Assembly: GCA_030435675.1 (NCBI GenBank)
Contig: CM059624.1
Span: 328,259 to 392,258 of the forward strand
Direction: 5' to 3'
DNA: 64,000 nt
Origin: Steinernema hermaphroditum
Lineage: Eukaryota; Nematoda; Chromadorea; Rhabditida; Steinernematidae
Shown here: piece by piece, positions 23,999-33,500 of the stretch
Layout of the letters: each line of letters begins with the position of its first letter
Position numbering within the stretch: position 1 is the first letter of the stretch
The notes under the pieces: generated by a model
Seen by the model: the letters and a program-made list of their open reading frames with translations, nothing else
Databases searched by the model: none
What the model was told of the DNA's origin: nothing
Position numbers and translations under genes: made by a program

Positions 23999-24302
23999 CA
24001 AGGGAACCTTCCGAAGTGTCCGCCTCGGATAGAGCTGAAAATTTACACACAGGTAGGCCTACACTAGTGAACGTCAACCCCAAAAGGGCACCGGCGTATA
24101 CGCATACCAGGTCATGTAAACACCCTTCTCAAATTATGGTCAAACGACTATAGTGAAGTTTATCAACAAGGGGATAGTGGGTGTGTGTGGTCGAACTGGT
24201 TAGTATCTAGGCTGCCATTTTTAGGACCCGGGTTCGACTCCGCTTCCCACCCATACTTTTTTCTCGCTTCCCCATCGTATTTACATTTGTTTTCTCTTCG
24301 TA
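23999..24302 (+). repeat. Left terminal inverted repeat of Tc5-like element (304 bp)
   Basis: The reverse complement of 26073-26376. By eye the only difference is C at 24294 against T in the other copy. It begins CAAGGGAACC and ends TCTTCGTA, and contains a tRNA-like segment at 24177-24250. The near identity suggests a recent insertion or sequence homogenisation between the ends. Confidence 0.93.
24177..24250 (+). other. tRNA-like segment with Pol III A and B boxes (left repeat)
   Basis: A 74-bp stretch whose ends can pair (GTGGG at 24177-24181 with CCCAC at 24246-24250). TGGTCGAACTGG at 24188-24199 resembles an A box and GGTTCGACTCC at 24231-24241 matches the B box. Their separation (43 bp between starts) is that of a real tRNA gene. 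GGTTAGTATC resembles the D arm of animal tRNA-Glu/Asp. CTAGG and TTTAG can form an imperfect anticodon stem. A T6 run at 24257-24262 could end Pol III transcription. Against a working tRNA: the T stem pairs poorly, and a T5 run at 24218-24222 could stop transcription early. I read it as a tRNA-derived or tRNA-like sequence captured in the repeat, not a functional tRNA. Confidence 0.6.
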
Positions 24303-24326
24303 GTCATTCCTATCCCAATTTCAACT

Positions 24327-26021
24327 ATGAATGCTAGCAACGTTTTGATCCTCCTTTGCCGTGACTTCCCTCTGGAAGATGCGACTGGCCAGTTTTCAAA
24401 TACTGACCTTGAGATGTATCACCACTTACGAGGTTCGTACATATTACGGTACTTATTTCGTTTATGCTTTAGGAGAGATATTGAATTTCCAAGATAATGA
24501 AACAGTAAACGCAGATAGATTGATTATTTCTGAGGAATCAGAAGATGAGGGTTACGAAAGTAACGAGCTGTCCGACGATGATTTTGAACCGGAACATACA
24601 CCAAAGACAGATCCATTCCCTTATGACGACGATGAGATGCAAGACATCGTTGACTTGTACGATGGCAAAAACGGACCCCGCTGGAAATTCGAAACTATTC
24701 AAAGTAAATATAAGAAATTGACGTGTTCAAGGCAGATCCGCCGGTTAGTTCATTTTTTTTGTGGTCATAGCGGTTTATTTTGTGTCTTTTTAAGTTTTCG
24801 AAAGTATGTAAGTGAGGAGGGATCAAAACGCCTAAAGGAGAGGCAGTTAGATTGCGCTCTTTTCTACGATTTTTTGGATTGCTCTCAAAAGCATCATATT
24901 ATCCGCGATATTGATCTCAAACGAATGGCCTTGGGCATTGCCGAGGAATTGGCTATGCAGGACTTTAAGGTAAACTGAACGAAACGAATTGTATTCATTT
25001 CTTCTTCACTTTAGGCGTCAGCCTCATTTGTTTATAAGTTTAAGAAGCGTCACCATATCGTATCGCGAAAAGTAACACGACGCACTGTGAAGTGCACCGC
25101 GGAAGATCTTGCAGTACAGAAAGAACGGGCTGAAACATTTAAAAATGAAGTGCGAGCCGTATTGAAGACTGTTGACCACAACAAAGTACGCAGATCACAT
25201 TGGATCAGTTCACAGATCATCTTAAGGTGTTCAATACCGATCAATCAGGAATTCAACTCGAGTTGCGTGGTGGACGAACTCTTGCCTTCCAAGGTATCAA
25301 GAACGTTGAGGCACTTGTCCAACGCATTAGCTCCACCACTCACTCGCTCACAATCCAGCCCGTAATCACTGCTTCTGGGAAGCTTCAGTTGCCAATGTTA
25401 GTCTGTTTTCGCGAACCTAAGCCGCCGAAGAAATTTGCCAGTGAAATGGAAGAATTTAAATATCTCAAATGTGTCCACTCCAAATGCGGCATGATGACAA
25501 GTGCACTTTTTATTGACTGGCTGAATCGGGTGTTTATTCCCAATGGAGGAAAGGAATCGGTTCTACTTCTCGATTCGTGGACCGGATACAAGAAGCCCAT
25601 GGAAGAAAGCGGACGAGAAGTAGAATTCATGGTTATTCCCGAAAAGATGACCGGAGAACTGCAACCCTTGGACATCTTTTTCAATCGCCAATTCAAAGCC
25701 TTTCTTCGCCGAATGATTGAGGTGCTGATGCGCGAGAAGCCCGACTACATCGTATCCGTACGAAAAAATTTGGCACGTCTACTGAACATTACGGCAATGC
25801 AGATAAGTGCTAACCGATTCCGAGATATGATACGGTATGCATGGCACCACGCTGGATTTATTGACGAACATCCTCCCCCTTTCGAAACACCGGAGCATTT
25901 TTGCTTCAATTTCGACGAAGGTCAGCATTGCATGTGTTCCCAAATGCCTGTTCTCCGTTGTGCTCATTGTGAACGATTCTTGTGCGTTAAGCATCTTGTT
26001 GATATCGAACACACTTGTTAA
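24327..26021 (+). CDS. Tc5-like transposase, five predicted exons, 507 aa
   Basis: A DDE/D-type transposase that would cut and paste this element in the nucleus. I predict exons 24327-24432, 24473-24743, 24795-24969, 25015-25158 and 25194-26021, all joined at GT-AG introns and all in frame. The ATG at 24327 opens a clean first exon that must splice, since read-through hits a stop. Residues 36-88 are acidic. Residues about 89-126 look like a first HTH. Residues about 134-208 look like the CENP-B/Tc5-type HTH (IRDIDLKRMALGIAEEL, then FKKRHHIVSRKV). The catalytic core has D248 (FNTDQSG), D359 (LLLDSWTGY) and D392 (LQPLD), giving DD32D spacing as in pogo/Tigger-type enzymes. The end is a Cys/His cluster (C478, C480, C488, C491, C496, H499, H505, C507) like the Tc5 C-terminal domain. 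No break remains if splicing is right. If the 35-bp fourth intron is not real, there is a frameshift instead. Confidence 0.83.
24433..24472 (+). other. Predicted intron 1 of Tc5-like transposase (40 bp)
   Basis: GTTCGT...CTTTAG. Removal joins the split Gly codon G|GA and moves the reading from the ATG frame into the long downstream frame. Reading through would end at a stop. Confidence 0.75.
24744..24794 (+). other. Predicted intron 2 of Tc5-like transposase (51 bp)
   Basis: GTTAGT...TTTAAG, T-rich. It is a multiple of three with no stop, so retention would insert a hydrophobic VHFFCGHSGLFCVFLS-like stretch in the middle of the DNA-binding region. Removal gives IRRFRKYVSEEG. Its base composition argues for an intron. 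A GTAAGT at 24809 shortly downstream is a competing donor without a clear acceptor. Confidence 0.65.
24970..25014 (+). other. Predicted intron 3 of Tc5-like transposase (45 bp)
   Basis: GTAAAC...CTTTAG. Removal joins QDFK to ASASFVYKFKKRH, giving a continuous CENP-B-type HTH. Retention meets a stop at once. Confidence 0.85.
25159..25193 (+). other. Predicted intron 4 of Tc5-like transposase (35 bp)
   Basis: GTATTG...TACGCAG. Both exon ends fall on codon boundaries, and removal gives the +2 frame change needed to join NEVRA to ITLDQFTDHLKVFNTDQSG. At 35 bp it is very short, so a real frameshift in this interval is the alternative. Confidence 0.6.
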
Positions 26022-26034
26022 AGAACCGTTTCCC

Positions 26035-26040
26035 AATAAA
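26035..26040 (+). terminator. Polyadenylation signal AATAAA
   Basis: Canonical AATAAA 14 nt after the TAA stop of the transposase, followed by an A/T-rich stretch before the right inverted repeat. Confidence 0.65.
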
Positions 26041-26072
26041 AATTTTTCGTTGCTTTTTGGTTAATTTGCGTA

Positions 26073-26376
26073 TACGAAGAAAAAACAAATGTAAATACGA
26101 TGGGGAAGCGAGAAAAAAGTATGGGTGGGAAGCGGAGTCGAACCCGGGTCCTAAAAATGGCAGCCTAGATACTAACCAGTTCGACCACACACACCCACTA
26201 TCCCCTTGTTGATAAACTTCACTATAGTCGTTTGACCATAATTTGAGAAGGGTGTTTACATGACCTGGTATGCGTATACGCCGGTGCCCTTTTGGGGTTG
26301 ACGTTCACTAGTGTAGGCCTACCTGTGTGTAAATTTTCAGCTCTATCCGAGGCGGACACTTCGGAAGGTTCCCTTG
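26073..26376 (-). repeat. Right terminal inverted repeat of Tc5-like element (304 bp)
   Basis: Mirror copy of the left repeat, 303 of 304 positions matching by eye, ending GGTTCCCTTG at the TAA duplication. It contains the second tRNA-like segment on the minus strand. Confidence 0.93.
26125..26198 (-). other. tRNA-like segment with Pol III A and B boxes (right repeat)
   Basis: Identical to the left copy but on the minus strand, so both point inward. The minus-strand T6 run corresponds to A6 at 26113-26118. The same caveats apply: weak T stem and an internal T5. Confidence 0.6.
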
Positions 26377-26379
26377 TAA
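26377..26379. other. Target-site duplication, right (TAA)
   Basis: TAA immediately right of CCCTTG. A 2-bp TA duplication is a less symmetrical alternative, because it would leave one extra A on the left end only. Confidence 0.88.
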
Positions 26380-27335
26380 GATAGTCCACAGTAATCCCAA
26401 CGGGAATAGGCGCGTTCGATCAGGCTCGTGCAGTTCTACAAGATCCGATCATAAAAATGCTATGGTACTTTGGAGCAGGAGGGTCAGATGCAGAGCTCTT
26501 GGTGTGAGCAAGGGCCCTGCTGTCTCGAATTGAAAGTTTTGCAGGAAACTAAGATAGTCCACAGTAAATCCAACGAGAGTAGGCGCGTTCGATCAGGCTC
26601 GTGCAGTTCTACAAGATGGAATCATAAAAATGCTATGGTACTTTGGAGCAGGAGGGTCAGATGCAGAACTCTTTGCATGAACAAGGCCCTATCTGTCTCG
26701 AATTGAAAGTTTTGCAGGAAACTAAGATAGTCCACAGTAAATCCAACGAGAGTAGGCGCGTTCGATCAGGCTCGTGCAGTTCTACAAGATCCGATCATAA
26801 AAATGCTATGGTACTTTGGAGCAGGAGGGTCAGATGCAGAGCTCTTGGTGTGAGCAAGGGCCCTGCTGTCTCGAATTGAAAGTTTTGCAGGAAACTAAGA
26901 TAGTCCACAGGAAATCCAACGGGAGTAGGCGCGTTCGATCAGGCTCGTGCAGTTCTACAAGATCCAATCATAAAAATGCTATGGTACTTTGGAGCAGGAG
27001 GGTCAGATGCAGAAATCTTTGCATGAACAAGGGCCCTATCTGTCTCGAATTGAAAGTTTTGCAGGAAACTAAGATAGTCCACAGTAAATCCAACGAGAGT
27101 AGGCGCGTTCGATCAGGCTCGTGCAGTTCTACAAGATCCGATCATAAAAATGCTATGGTACTTTGGAGCAGGAGGGTCAGATGCGGAACTCTTTGCATGA
27201 ACAAGGCCCTATCTGTCTCGAATTGAAAGTTTTGCAGGAAACTAAGATAGTCCACAGTAAATCCAACGAGAGTAGGCGCGTTCGATCAGGCTCGTGCAGT
27301 TCTACAAGATCCGATCATAAAAATGCTATGGTACT

Positions 27336-30300
27336 TTGGAGCAGGAGGGTCAGATGCAGAGCTCTTGGTGTGAGCAAGGGCCCTGCTGTCTCGAATTGAA
27401 AGTTTTGCAGGAAACTAAGATAGTCCACAGTAATCCCAACGGGAATAGGCGCGTTCGATCAGGCTCTTGCAGTTCTACAAGATGGAATCATAAAAATGCT
27501 ATAGTACTTTGGAGCAGGAGGGTCAGATGCAGAGCTCTTGGTGTGAGCAAGGGCCCTGCTGTCTCGAATTGAAAGTTTTGCAGGAAACTAAGATAGTCCA
27601 CAGTAATCCCAACGGGAATAGGCGCGTTCGATCAGGCTCTTGCAGTTCTACAAGATGGAATCATAAAAATGCTATGGTACTTTGGAGCAGGAGGGTCAGA
27701 TGCAGAAATCTTTGCATGAACAAGGCCCTATCTGTCTCGAATTGAAAGTTTTGCAGGAAACTAAGATAGTCCACAGTAAATCCAACGAGAGTAGGCGCGT
27801 TCGATCAGGCTCGTGCAGTTCTACAAGATCCGATCATAAAAATGCTATGGTACTTTGGAGCAGGAGGGTCAGATGCGGACCTCTTTGCATGAACAAGGCC
27901 CTATCTGTCTCGAATTGAAAGTTTTGCAGGAAACTAAGATAGTCCACAGGAAATCCAACGAGAGTAGGCGCGTTCGATCAGGCTCGTGCAGTTCTACAAG
28001 ATCCAATCATAAAAATGCTATGGTACTTTGGAGCAGGAGGGTCAGATGCAGAACTCTTTGCATGAACAAGGGCCCTATCTGTCTCGAATTGAAAGTTTTG
28101 CAGGAAACTAAGATAGTCCACAGTAAATCCAACGAGAGTAGGCGCGTTCGATCAGGCTCGTGCAGTTCTACAAGATCCGATCATAAAAATGCTATGGTAC
28201 TTTGGAGCAGGAGGGTCAGATGCAGAACTCTTTGCATGAACAAGGGCCCTATCTGTCTCGAATTGAAAGTTTTGCAGGAAACTAAGATAGTCCACAGTAA
28301 ATCCAACGAGAGTAGGCGCGTTCGATCAGGCTCGTGCAGTTCTACAAGATCCGATCATAAAAATGCTATGGTACTTTGGAGCAGGAGGGTCAGATGCAGA
28401 GCTCTTGGTGTGAGCAAGGGCCCTGCTGTCTCGAATTGAAAGTTTTGCAGGAAACTAAGATAGTCCACAGTAATCCCAACGGGAATAGGCGCGTTCGATC
28501 AGGCTCTTGCAGTTCTACAAGATGGAATCATAAAAATGCTATAGTACTTTGGAGCAGGAGGGTCAGATGCAGAGCTCTTGGTGTGAGCAAGGGCCCTGCT
28601 GTCTCGAATTGAAAGTTTTGCAGGAAACTAAGATAGTCCACAGTAATCCCAACGGGAATAGGCGCGTTCGATCAGGCTCTTGCAGTTCTACAAGATGGAA
28701 TCATAAAAATGCTATGGTACTTTGGAGCAGGAGGGTCAGATGCAGAAATCTTTGCATGAACAAGGGCCCTATCTGTCTCGAATTGAAAGTTTTGCAGGAA
28801 ACTAAGATAGTCCACAGTAAATCCAACGAGAGTAGGCGCGTTCGATCAGGCTCGTGCAGTTCTACAAGATCCGATCATAAAAATGCTATGGTACTTTGGA
28901 GCAGGAGGGTCAGATGCGGACCTCTTTGCATGAACAAGGCCCTATCTGTCTCGAATTGAAAGTTTTGCAGGAAACTAAGATAGTCCACAGGAAATCCAAC
29001 GAGAGTAGGCGCGTTCGATCAGGCTCGTGCAGATCTACAAGATGGAATCATAAAAATGATATGGTACTTTGGAGCAGGAGGGTCAGATGCAGAGCTCTTG
29101 GTGTGAGCAAGGGCCCTGCTGTCTCGAATTGAAAGTTTTGCAGGAAACTAAGATAGTCCGCAGGAAATCCAACGAGAGTAGGCGCGTTCGATCAGGCTCG
29201 TGCAGTTCTACAAGATCCAATCATAAAAATGCTATGGTACTTTGGAGCAGGAGGGTCAGATGCAGAACTCTTTGTATGAACAAGGGCCCTATCTGTCTCG
29301 AATTGAAAGTTTTGCAGGAAACTAAGATAGTCCACAGGAAATCCAACGAGAGTAGGCGCGTTCGATCAGGCTCGTGCAGTTCTACAAGATCCAATCATAA
29401 AAATGCTATGGTACTTTGGAGCAGGAGGGTCAGATGCAGAACTCTTTGCATGAACAAGGGCCCTATCTGTCTCGAATTGAAAGTTTTGCAGGAAACTAAG
29501 ATAGTCCACAGTAAATCCAACGAGAGTAGGCGCGTTCGATCAGGCTCGTGCAGTTCTACAAGATCCGATCATAAAAATGCTATGGTACTTTGGAGCAGGA
29601 GGGTCAGATGCAGAACTCTTTGCATGAACAAGGGCCCTATCTGTCTCGAATTGAAAGTTTTGCAGGAAACTAAGATAGTCCACAGTAAATCCAACGAGAG
29701 TAGGCGCGTTCGATCAGGCTCGTGCAGTTCTACAAGATCCGATCATAAAAATGCTATAGTACTTTGGAGCAGGAGGGTCAGATGCAGAGCTCTTGGTGTG
29801 AGCAAGGGCCCTGCTGTCTCGAATTGAAAGTTTTGCAGGAAACTAAGATAGTCCACAGTAATCCCAACGGGAATAGGCGCGTTCGATCAGGCTCTTGCAG
29901 TTCTACAAGATGGAATCATAAAAATGCTATAGTACTTTGGAGCAGGAGGGTCAGATGCAGAGCTCTTGGTGTGAGCAAGGGCCCTGCTGTCTCGAATTGA
30001 AAGTTTTGCAGGAAACTAAGATAGTCCACAGTAATCCCAACGGGAATAGGCGCGTTCGATCAGGCTCTTGCAGTTCTACAAGATGGAATCATAAAAATGC
30101 TATGGTACTTTGGAGCAGGAGGGTCAGATGCAGAAATCTTTGCATGAACAAGGCCCTATCTGTCTCGAATTGAAAGTTTTGCAGGAAACTAAGATAGTCC
30201 ACAGTAAATCCAACGAGAGTAGGCGCGTTCGATCAGGCTCGTGCAGTTCTACAAGATCCGATCATAAAAATGCTATGGTACTTTGGAGCAGGAGGGTCAG

Positions 30301-30519
30301 ATGCGGACCTCTTTGCATGAACAAGGCCCTATCTGTCTCGAATTGAAAGTTTTGCAGGAAACTAAGATAGTCCACAAGAAATCCAAAGAGAGTAGGCGCG
30401 TTCGATCAGGCTCGTGCAGATCTACAAGATCCAATCATAAAAATGATATGGTACTTTGGAGCAGGAGGGTCAGATGCAGAGCTCTTGGTGTGAGCAAGGG
30501 CCCTGCTGTCTCGAATTGA
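27336..30519 (+). repeat. Region of 6- and 8-monomer duplications
   Basis: A diagnostic pair of adjacent CAGTAATCCCAACGGG units recurs three times. Both units have GGCTCTTGCAG and AAGATGGAATC, and the first has GCTATAGTAC. The pairs begin at about 27336, 28376 and 29764. The intervals are 1040 bp (6 monomers) and 1388 bp (8 monomers). Each pair is followed by a unit with GCAGAAATCTTTGC and then one with GCGGACCTCTTTGC. This is consistent with unequal exchange of blocks of monomers. Confidence 0.7.
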
Positions 30520-33500
30520 AAGTTTTGCAGGAAACTAAGATAGTCCGCAGGAAATCCAACGAGAGTAGGCGCGTTCGATCAGGCTCGTGCAGTTCTACAA
30601 GATCCAATCATAAAAATGCTATGGTACTTTGGAGCAGGAGGGTCAGATGCAGAACTCTTTGTGTGAACAAGGGCCCTTCTGTCTCGAATTGAAAGTTTTG
30701 CAGGAAACTAAGATAGTCCACAGGAAATCCAACGAGAGTAGGCGCGTTCGATCAGGCTCGTGCAGTTCTACAAGATCCAATCATAAAAATGCTATGGTAC
30801 TTTGGAGCAGGAGGGTCAGATGCAGAACTCTTTGTATGAACAAGGGCCCTATCTGTCTCGAATTGAAAGTTTTGCAGGAAACTAAGATAGTCCACAGTAA
30901 ATCCAACGAGAGTAGGCGCGTTCGATCAGGCTCGTGCAGTTCTACAAGATCGAATCATAAAAATGCTATGGTACTTTGGAGCAGGAGGGTCAGATGCAGA
31001 GCTCTTGGTGTGAGCAAGGGCCCTGCTGTCTCGAATTGAAAGTTTTGCAGGAAACTAAGATAGTCCACAGTAAATCCAACGAGAGTAGGCGCGTTCGATC
31101 AGGCTCGTGCAGTTCTACAAGATCCAATCATAAAAATGCTATGGTACTTTGGAGCAGGAGGGTCAGATGCAGAGCTCTTGGTGTGAGCAAGGGCCCTGCT
31201 GTCTCGAATTGAAAGTTTTGCAGGAAACTAAGATAGTCCACAGTAAATCCAACGAGAGTAGGCGCGTTCGATCAGGCTCGTGCAGTTCTACAAGATCCAA
31301 TCATAAAAATGCTATGGTACTTTGGAGCAGGAGGGTCAGATGCAGAGCTCTTGGTGTGAGCAAGGGCCCTGCTGTCTCGAATTGAAAGTTTTGCAGGAAA
31401 CTAAGATAGTCCACAGTAAACCCAACGAGAGTAGGCGCGTTCGATCAGGCTCGTGCAGTTCTACAAGATCGAATCATAAAAATGCTATGGTACTTTGGAG
31501 CAGGAGGGTCAGATGCAGAGCTCTTGGTGTGAGCAAGGGCCCTGCTGTCTCGAATTGAAAGTTTTGCAGGAAACTAAGATAGTCCACAGGAAATCCAACG
31601 AGAGTAGGCGCGTTCGATCAGGCTCGTGCAGTTCTACAAGATCCAATCATAAAAATGCTATGGTACTTTGGAGCAGGAGGGTCAGATGCAGAACTCTTTG
31701 CATGAACAAGGGCCCTATCTGTCTCGAATTGAAAGTTTTGCAGGAAACTAAGATAGTCCACAGTAAATCCAACGAGAGTAGGCGCGTTCGATCAGGCTCG
31801 TGCAGTTCTACAAGATCCAATCATAAAAATGCTATGGTACTTTGGAGCAGGAGGGTCAGATGCAGAGCTCTTTGTATGAACAAGGGCCCTATCTGTCTCG
31901 AATTGAAAGTTTTGCAGGAAACTAAGATAGTCCACAGTAAATCCAACGAGAGTAGGCGCGTTCGATCAGGCTCGTGCAGTTCTACAAGATCCAATCATAA
32001 AAATGCTATGGTACTTTGGAGCAGGAGGGTCAGATGCAGAGCTCTTGGTGTGAGCAAGGGCCCTTCTGTCTCGAATTGAAAGTTTTGCAGGAAACTAAGA
32101 TAGTCCACAGGAAATCCAACGAGAGTAGGCGCGTTCGATCAGGCTCGTGCAGTTCTACAAGATCCGATCATAAAAATGCTATGGTACTTTGGAGCAGGAG
32201 GGTCAGATGCAGAGCTCTTGGTGTGAGCAAGGGCCCTGCTGTCTCGAATTGAAAGTTTTGCAGGAAACTAAGATAGTCCACAGTAATCCCAACGGGAATA
32301 GGCGCGTTCGATCAGGCTCTTGCAGTTCTACAAGATGGAATCATAAAAATGCTATGGTACTTTGGAGCAGGAGGGTCAGATGCAGAGCTCTTGGTGTGAG
32401 CAAGGGCCCTGCTGTCTCGAATTGAAAGTTTTGCAGGAAACTAAGATAGTCCACAGTAAACCCAACGGGAATAGGCGCGTTCGATCAGGCTCTTGCAGTT
32501 CTACAAGATCGAATCATAAAAATGCTATGGTACTTTGGAGCAGGAGGGTCAGATGCAGAACTCTTTGCATGAACAAGGGCCCTATCTGTCTCGAATTGAA
32601 AGTTTTGCAGGAAACTAAGATAGTCCACAGTAAATCCAACGAGAGTAGGCGCGTTCGATCAGGCTCGTGCAGTTCTACAAGATCCGATCATAAAAATGCT
32701 ATGGTACTTTGGAGCAGGAGGGTCAGATGCGGACCTCTTTGCATGAACAAGGGCCCTATCTGTCTCGAATTGAAAGTTTTGCAGGAAACTAAGATAGTCC
32801 ACAAGAAATCCAAAGAGAGTAGGCGCGTTCGATCAGGCTCGTGCAGTTCTACAAGATCCAATCATAAAAATGCTATGGTACTTTGGAGCAGGAGGGTCAG
32901 ATGCAGAGCTCTTGGTGTGAGCAAGGGCCCTGCTGTCTCGAATTGAAAGTTTTGCAGGAAACTAAGATAGTCCACAGGAAATCCAACGAGAGTAGGCGCG
33001 TTCGATCAGGCTCGTGCAGTTCTACAAGATCCAATCATAAAAATGCTATGGTACTTTGGAGCAGGAGGGTCAGATGCAGAACTCTTGGTGTGAGCAAGGG
33101 CCCTATCTGTCTCGAATTGAAAGTTTTGCAGGAAACTAAGATAGTCCACAGGAAATCCAACGAGAGTAGGCGCGTTCGATCAGGCTCGTGCAGTTCTACA
33201 AGATCCAATCATAAAAATGCTATGGTACTTTGGAGCAGGAGGGTCAGATGCAGAACTCTTTGTATGAACAAGGGCCCTATCTGTCTCGAATTGAAAGTTT
33301 TGCAGGAAACTAAGATAGTCCACAGTAAATCCAACGAGAGTAGGCGCGTTCGATCAGGCTCGTGCAGTTCTACAAGATCCGATCATAAAAATGCTATGGT
33401 ACTTTGGAGCAGGAGGGTCAGATGCAGAGCTCTTGGTGTGAGCAAGGGCCCTGCTGTCTCGAATTGAAAGTTTTGCAGGAAACTAAGATAGTCCACAGTA

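Larger units (their letters stand above)
23999..26376 (+). mobile_element. Tc5-like DNA transposon, apparently full length
   Basis: A 2378-bp element bounded by 304-bp inverted repeats that begin CAAGGGAACC. It is flanked by direct TAA repeats (23996-23998 and 26377-26379). The empty site in every other monomer reads AACTAAGATAG, so the target was CTAAG. Caenorhabditis Tc4 and Tc5 are known to insert at CTNAG and duplicate TNA, which fits. One spliced transposase gene lies on the plus strand between the repeats, with N-terminal HTH, D-D-D core and C-terminal Cys/His cluster as in Tc5 transposases. The inverted repeats are far longer than typical mariner ends, and each carries a tRNA-like segment. 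I infer a potentially autonomous copy. Family assignment is from memory of motifs, not from a search. Confidence 0.92.

Noticed and set aside
24177..24250. A functional tRNA gene (for example tRNA-Gly from the GCC in the anticodon-loop position)
   Set aside because: The acceptor and T stems do not pair in the standard register, the anticodon loop has eight bases and a T5 run lies inside. It is described as tRNA-like only.
24361..24978. GTG-started 205-aa ORF as a stand-alone gene
   Set aside because: Its first 37 or so codons lie in another frame of exon 1 and in intron 1, and its end runs into intron 3. The ATG at 24327 with splicing gives a coherent transposase.
25385..26036. Minus-strand ORFs inside the Tc5-like transposase
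   Set aside because: They are shadows of the plus-strand reading, which carries the conserved catalytic motifs.
26015..26212. Small ORFs in the right inverted repeat
   Set aside because: They overlap non-coding inverted repeat and the tRNA-like segment. No homology was recognised.
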